Shown here: piece after piece, positions 11,989 to 14,794 of the stretch
How positions within the stretch are numbered: the first letter of the stretch is position 1
Layout: each line of letters starts with the position of its first letter
Assembly: GCA_026692885.1 (NCBI GenBank)
Contig: JAPLNJ010000814.1
Span: 1 to 14,794, forward strand
DNA length: 14,794 nucleotides
From: Planctomycetota bacterium
GTDB lineage: Bacteria > Planctomycetota > Planctomycetia > Pirellulales > Pirellulaceae
Direction of reading: 5' to 3'
Made by a program: the position numbers and the translations under genes
The notes under the pieces: generated by a model
What the model saw: the letters and a program-made list of their open reading frames with translations, nothing else
What the model was told of the DNA's origin: nothing
Databases searched by the model: none

Positions 11989-14794
11989 ATGGATCTCTCG
12001 TCCTGGTTTCAATGGCTCTTGAAGGTTCGACGTCGCAAACGTCGTTCATCGACCCGCCGTCTGTACGAACAAGCTGAACCGCGGCTGTACGTAACCCAGT
12101 TGGAAGATCGCCGGGTTCTGACGACGTCCGCTGTCGGAGGAACCCTCGGTCCGACGGCGAAGGGCTCCTGCTTGGGGGCTTCCGCGAGTGTCCTTGGTTC
12201 GTCGGTATCCGCAGCCGGCAAGTACGCTGTACTTCCCGCCTTCGCCGAGAGCCGATTCGAACGGACGGACAGCAGCCCTGAGGGGCGTATGGCTAGTGAT
12301 CCGGCAAGTCCGTTGCCGACTTCGCAGGTCAAGTTCCTGCGCACGGCACGTCACGGCAACGGCGTTGGGCCGTTGGCCGTCCTGGGGCAGCGTCCGCCCG
12401 ATGCGAGCCACCGGTCCGAAAGGGTCGGCGAGCATTCCCCGGCGTCTTCGGCAGCGACGAGTGTCCCAGGCGAACAGTTCGACGGCCACCTCGACGTGCA
12501 ACTCGACCGCTCGAAAAATTTGGTCATCACGATCTCGGGCGACACCGCAGGCACCCCCACGACAAGCCTGCAGTTTGATGCTGCGCGAAATGTGCTCTGG
12601 ATTAGCGACTCGAGCCGCGTCATCACCAGTGGCATCGCCGACACGGCTGGTGATGGCAGCCACCGCGTCGCCGTGTCACTCGCGTCTGTGACCGGGGAGC
12701 GGATTGTTGTAGATGATCCGCAAGGCGGTACGACGCTGGTCGTTGATTTCTCCACCGGCCCGTTCGCCAAGACCCTGGAATATCGCGGGGGACAGGCGGG
12801 GGACAGCACGCTCGTGTTGACAGGTGGTGTGGTGGACACGGTCAGCTACTCCTTTCACGGTCAGGCCGATGGTCAGATCGACGTGCGCTCTAACGGCACG
12901 GTCTCCAGCATCCTGTTCGCGGGCGTCAAAGCTTTTGTCGATGAGGTGGCCGCTGATACGCAGACTTTCCAGTTCACTTCGTCATGGGCCACGCTGACGT
13001 TGTCGGACAACTCGTCTGCTGGCGATCACCGATCCTCGCTGGCATCCGATCTGGGCACCTCGATTGTCTTTGCTGATCCGCGCGTGTCGCTGACGATCGC
13101 TGCGGGCGATGCGAGCGGGGCGACGGGCCGAGCGATCAACGTGAGCGGACTCGACAGTACGTTCGATGCGAGTCTCGTGATTCAAGGCAATGAGTCCGAC
13201 ACCGTGAATTTCAGCGGGCCGATTGATCTCGGGTCCGGCACCCTGGTCGCCAGTGCCGGTCGGCTCGACGTGACACAAACGATCACGACGCACGACGCCG
13301 CGGTCGATCTGCAGGCGCGTGATGGCATCAGCATCTTGGCGGCCGGCATCATCAACGACCCCCACGGCACGATCCGTCTCCAAGCTCCGAGCATCGTGCA
13401 CGACGGCTTCGTCTTCGCGGTGGGCGGCGGGCAAGTCGAATTCGATGCCGGCAGCCAAGGGACGCTGCTCGTGTCCGGGGTGGTCGATGCATCGGGAACG
13501 GAAGCGGGACAGACCGGTGGCACCATTCGGCTCCTCGGCAATCGCGTGGGTCTGATCGGCAACGCCCGGATCGACGTTTCCGGTACGGGCGGGGGCGGCA
13601 CGGTATTGGTGGGCGGCGATTACCAGGGCAAGAACCTAAGCATCCAGAACGCCAAGAACAGCTACGTGGGGCCAAATGTCCGCATTACGGCCGACGCAGT
13701 CCGCTCGGGCGATGGGGGCAAAGTGGTCGTGTGGGCCGATCACACGACTCGATTCTACGGTATCATCAGCGCAGTGGCTGGTCCGCTCTTTGGCAACGGC
13801 GGTTTCGTCGAAGTCTCTGGGAAGGTCAATTTGGACTTCGCAGGCAACGTCGATACTTCGTCAATCCAGGGTAGCGTCGGCACGCTGTTGCTGGATCCCG
13901 GGACGCTCGATATTGTCGCAAGCGGTAGCAACGACGGTAGTCTTCCCGTGATCAATGAAACGGACGATGACACAGCACCCTATACCATTTCCGCCTCGGC
14001 GATCCAGACAGCACTGAGCAGCAACAACGTCTCATTGGCGGCCCAGACCGCCATCAATGTCACCGTCGAGATACACGTCAGTGCAGTAACGGGGAGCAAT
14101 TCGCTGACGCTGACCGCGCCGACGATCACCGTCAGCAGCGGCGTCGATATTCTCACAAACAATGGTGGCATTTCGCTGAACGGAAATGTTGTCTTTCTCG
14201 GGAGCAGCCAACTGGACGCAGGCAGCGGTCAGATCACGCTGGGCGCCACGACGCTGTCGGACGGGATGACGCTGACGTTGGGGACCGGCGGAGCCGGGAA
14301 CGTGAGCGTGGCCAGTCTGGCGGGGACGGCCGACGGGGCGTCGTCCAATGTTACATTCAATGTGACGGGCACGGTCGGCGTGACGGGGGCAATGGGGACG
14401 GACCTTGGGACGGTGACGGTGACCAACAGCGGCGGGACGACATTCAGCAGCACGGTGGATGCGGCCACGGTGACGCTGACCAACACGACGGGGGCGATCG
14501 CGTTCGATGGAGCGTTGACGGCCTGGACGCTGAACACGGCGAATCCGGGCTACAGCGTGCAGATCAACGCGGGTGGCACGATCACCAACGACGCGAACTT
14601 CCTGAATACGGGGACGGTGACGTTGGGGGTGGGTGGCGGCGATACGCTGACCTTCAATGGCGGCTTGGCGACCACGGGGAATGCCAGCAATCCGAGCGGA
14701 ACGACGCTGAACGGCGCGTTGCAGACCAGCGGGGACCAGATCGATCTGGGGTCGCTGACGCTGGCGGGCAACTCGACGATCGTGACCAACCAGG
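11989..14794 (+). CDS. Giant filamentous-haemagglutinin-like surface protein, N-terminal 935 codons
   Basis: The frame is open from ATG 11989 (AAGGA at 11978-11982, 6-base gap) to the window end, so the protein is incomplete. The start is strongly basic (KVRRRKRRSSTRR) and leads to AEPRLYVTQLEDRRVLT (residues 29-45), the planctomycete N-terminal motif of giant exported proteins related to LEPR-XLL. Residues about 150-500 are a beta-helix-like region rich in Asp, Gly, Ser and Thr. Residues about 511-634 match the haemagglutinin/two-partner-type repeat region: GGTIRLLGNRVGLIGNARID, TVLVGGDYQGKN, DGGKVVVWADHTTRFYG, GNGGFVEVSGK and GTLLLDPGTLDIV. From about residue 745 the protein turns to Thr/Gly/Asn/Val repeats with different codon use. 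It should be exported and act at the cell surface, in adhesion or matrix. No typical Sec signal is obvious behind the basic leader. The nearby TolC/adaptor/M50 locus is a possible exporter. Confidence 0.85.
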   Translation, partial: MDLSSWFQWLLKVRRRKRRSSTRRLYEQAEPRLYVTQLEDRRVLTTSAVGGTLGPTAKGSCLGASASVLGSSVSAAGKYAVLPAFAESRFERTDSSPEGRMASDPASPLPTSQVKFLRTARHGNGVGPLAVLGQRPPDASHRSERVGEHSPASSAATSVPGEQFDGHLDVQLDRSKNLVITISGDTAGTPTTSLQFDAARNVLWISDSSRVITSGIADTAGDGSHRVAVSLASVTGERIVVDDPQGGTTLVVDFSTGPFAKTLEYRGGQAGDSTLVLTGGVVDTVSYSFHGQADGQIDVRSNGTVSSILFAGVKAFVDEVAADTQTFQFTSSWATLTLSDNSSAGDHRSSLASDLGTSIVFADPRVSLTIAAGDASGATGRAINVSGLDSTFDASLVIQGNESDTVNFSGPIDLGSGTLVASAGRLDVTQTITTHDAAVDLQARDGISILAAGIINDPHGTIRLQAPSIVHDGFVFAVGGGQVEFDAGSQGTLLVSGVVDASGTEAGQTGGTIRLLGNRVGLIGNARIDVSGTGGGGTVLVGGDYQGKNLSIQNAKNSYVGPNVRITADAVRSGDGGKVVVWADHTTRFYGIISAVAGPLFGNGGFVEVSGKVNLDFAGNVDTSSIQGSVGTLLLDPGTLDIVASGSNDGSLPVINETDDDTAPYTISASAIQTALSSNNVSLAAQTAINVTVEIHVSAVTGSNSLTLTAPTITVSSGVDILTNNGGISLNGNVVFLGSSQLDAGSGQITLGATTLSDGMTLTLGTGGAGNVSVASLAGTADGASSNVTFNVTGTVGVTGAMGTDLGTVTVTNSGGTTFSSTVDAATVTLTNTTGAIAFDGALTAWTLNTANPGYSVQINAGGTITNDANFLNTGTVTLGVGGGDTLTFNGGLATTGNASNPSGTTLNGALQTSGDQIDLGSLTLAGNSTIVTNQ

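Noticed and set aside
12046..12839. Minus-strand open frames inside the giant protein gene
   Set aside because: The plus-strand frame is open for 935 codons with recognisable haemagglutinin-type motifs; the antisense frames are codon-bias shadows.
13980..14789. Three hydrophobic Val/Thr-rich minus-strand open frames
   Set aside because: They mirror the Thr/Gly/Asn/Val repeats of the giant protein on the other strand (ACG and GTG codons read as CGT and CAC); no ribosome sites.

Overview
The window looks like a chromosomal segment of a planctomycete (Planctomycetota). The main reason is the start of a very large surface protein at the right end, which has the basic leader and EPR...LEDRRVL motif typical of planctomycete giant extracellular proteins. 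Supporting signs are moderately GC-rich coding sequence, few strong Shine-Dalgarno sites, and an M50-peptidase/adaptor fusion of a kind I associate with this phylum. This assignment rests on recognition of families, not on a search.

Left part (1-2544): the 3' end of a gene for a secreted jelly-roll protein is followed by a small membrane-anchored gene (351-785) that appears broken by two compensating frame changes. Convergent with it is a two-gene operon on the minus strand: an HD-domain phosphohydrolase (1915-2496) overlapping by 4 bases an aldo/keto reductase with a C-terminal ferredoxin-like domain (788-1918). Next comes a scar (about 2542-2890) holding the N-terminus of an IS630-like transposase.

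Central part (2965-10690): a probable export locus. A TolC-family outer-membrane lipoprotein (minus strand, 3004-5043) is divergent from three plus-strand genes. These are a protein with two GAF-like domains, one membrane span and an HlyD adaptor (5306-7306); a secreted RND-type membrane-fusion protein (7335-8207); and a three-part fusion of a PqqD/RRE-like domain, an M50 site-2-type membrane protease and an HlyD/lipoyl adaptor (8468-10690). No ABC ATPase or RND pump is encoded in the window. The M50 fusion may therefore serve as the inner-membrane part, with the adaptors bridging to TolC. That arrangement, with a cytosolic sensor and a peptide-recognition domain built into the trans-envelope parts, is the best candidate here for a little-described system.

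Right part (10691-14794): a nested inverted-repeat element, a proline-rich membrane-anchored protein of unknown function (minus strand, 10947-11681), a 307-base divergent intergenic region, and the first 935 codons of a giant filamentous-haemagglutinin-like surface protein running off the window (11989-14794). The giant protein is a plausible client of the export locus, by proximity only.

The intergenic DNA is unusually structured. Two MITE-like elements (8204-8308 and 10701-10950) are each bounded by a 4-bp YTAR repeat (TTAG and CTAG), and in each case that repeat contains the TAG stop codon of a neighbouring gene. A twin hairpin with a compensatory base-pair change lies at 8342-8396.
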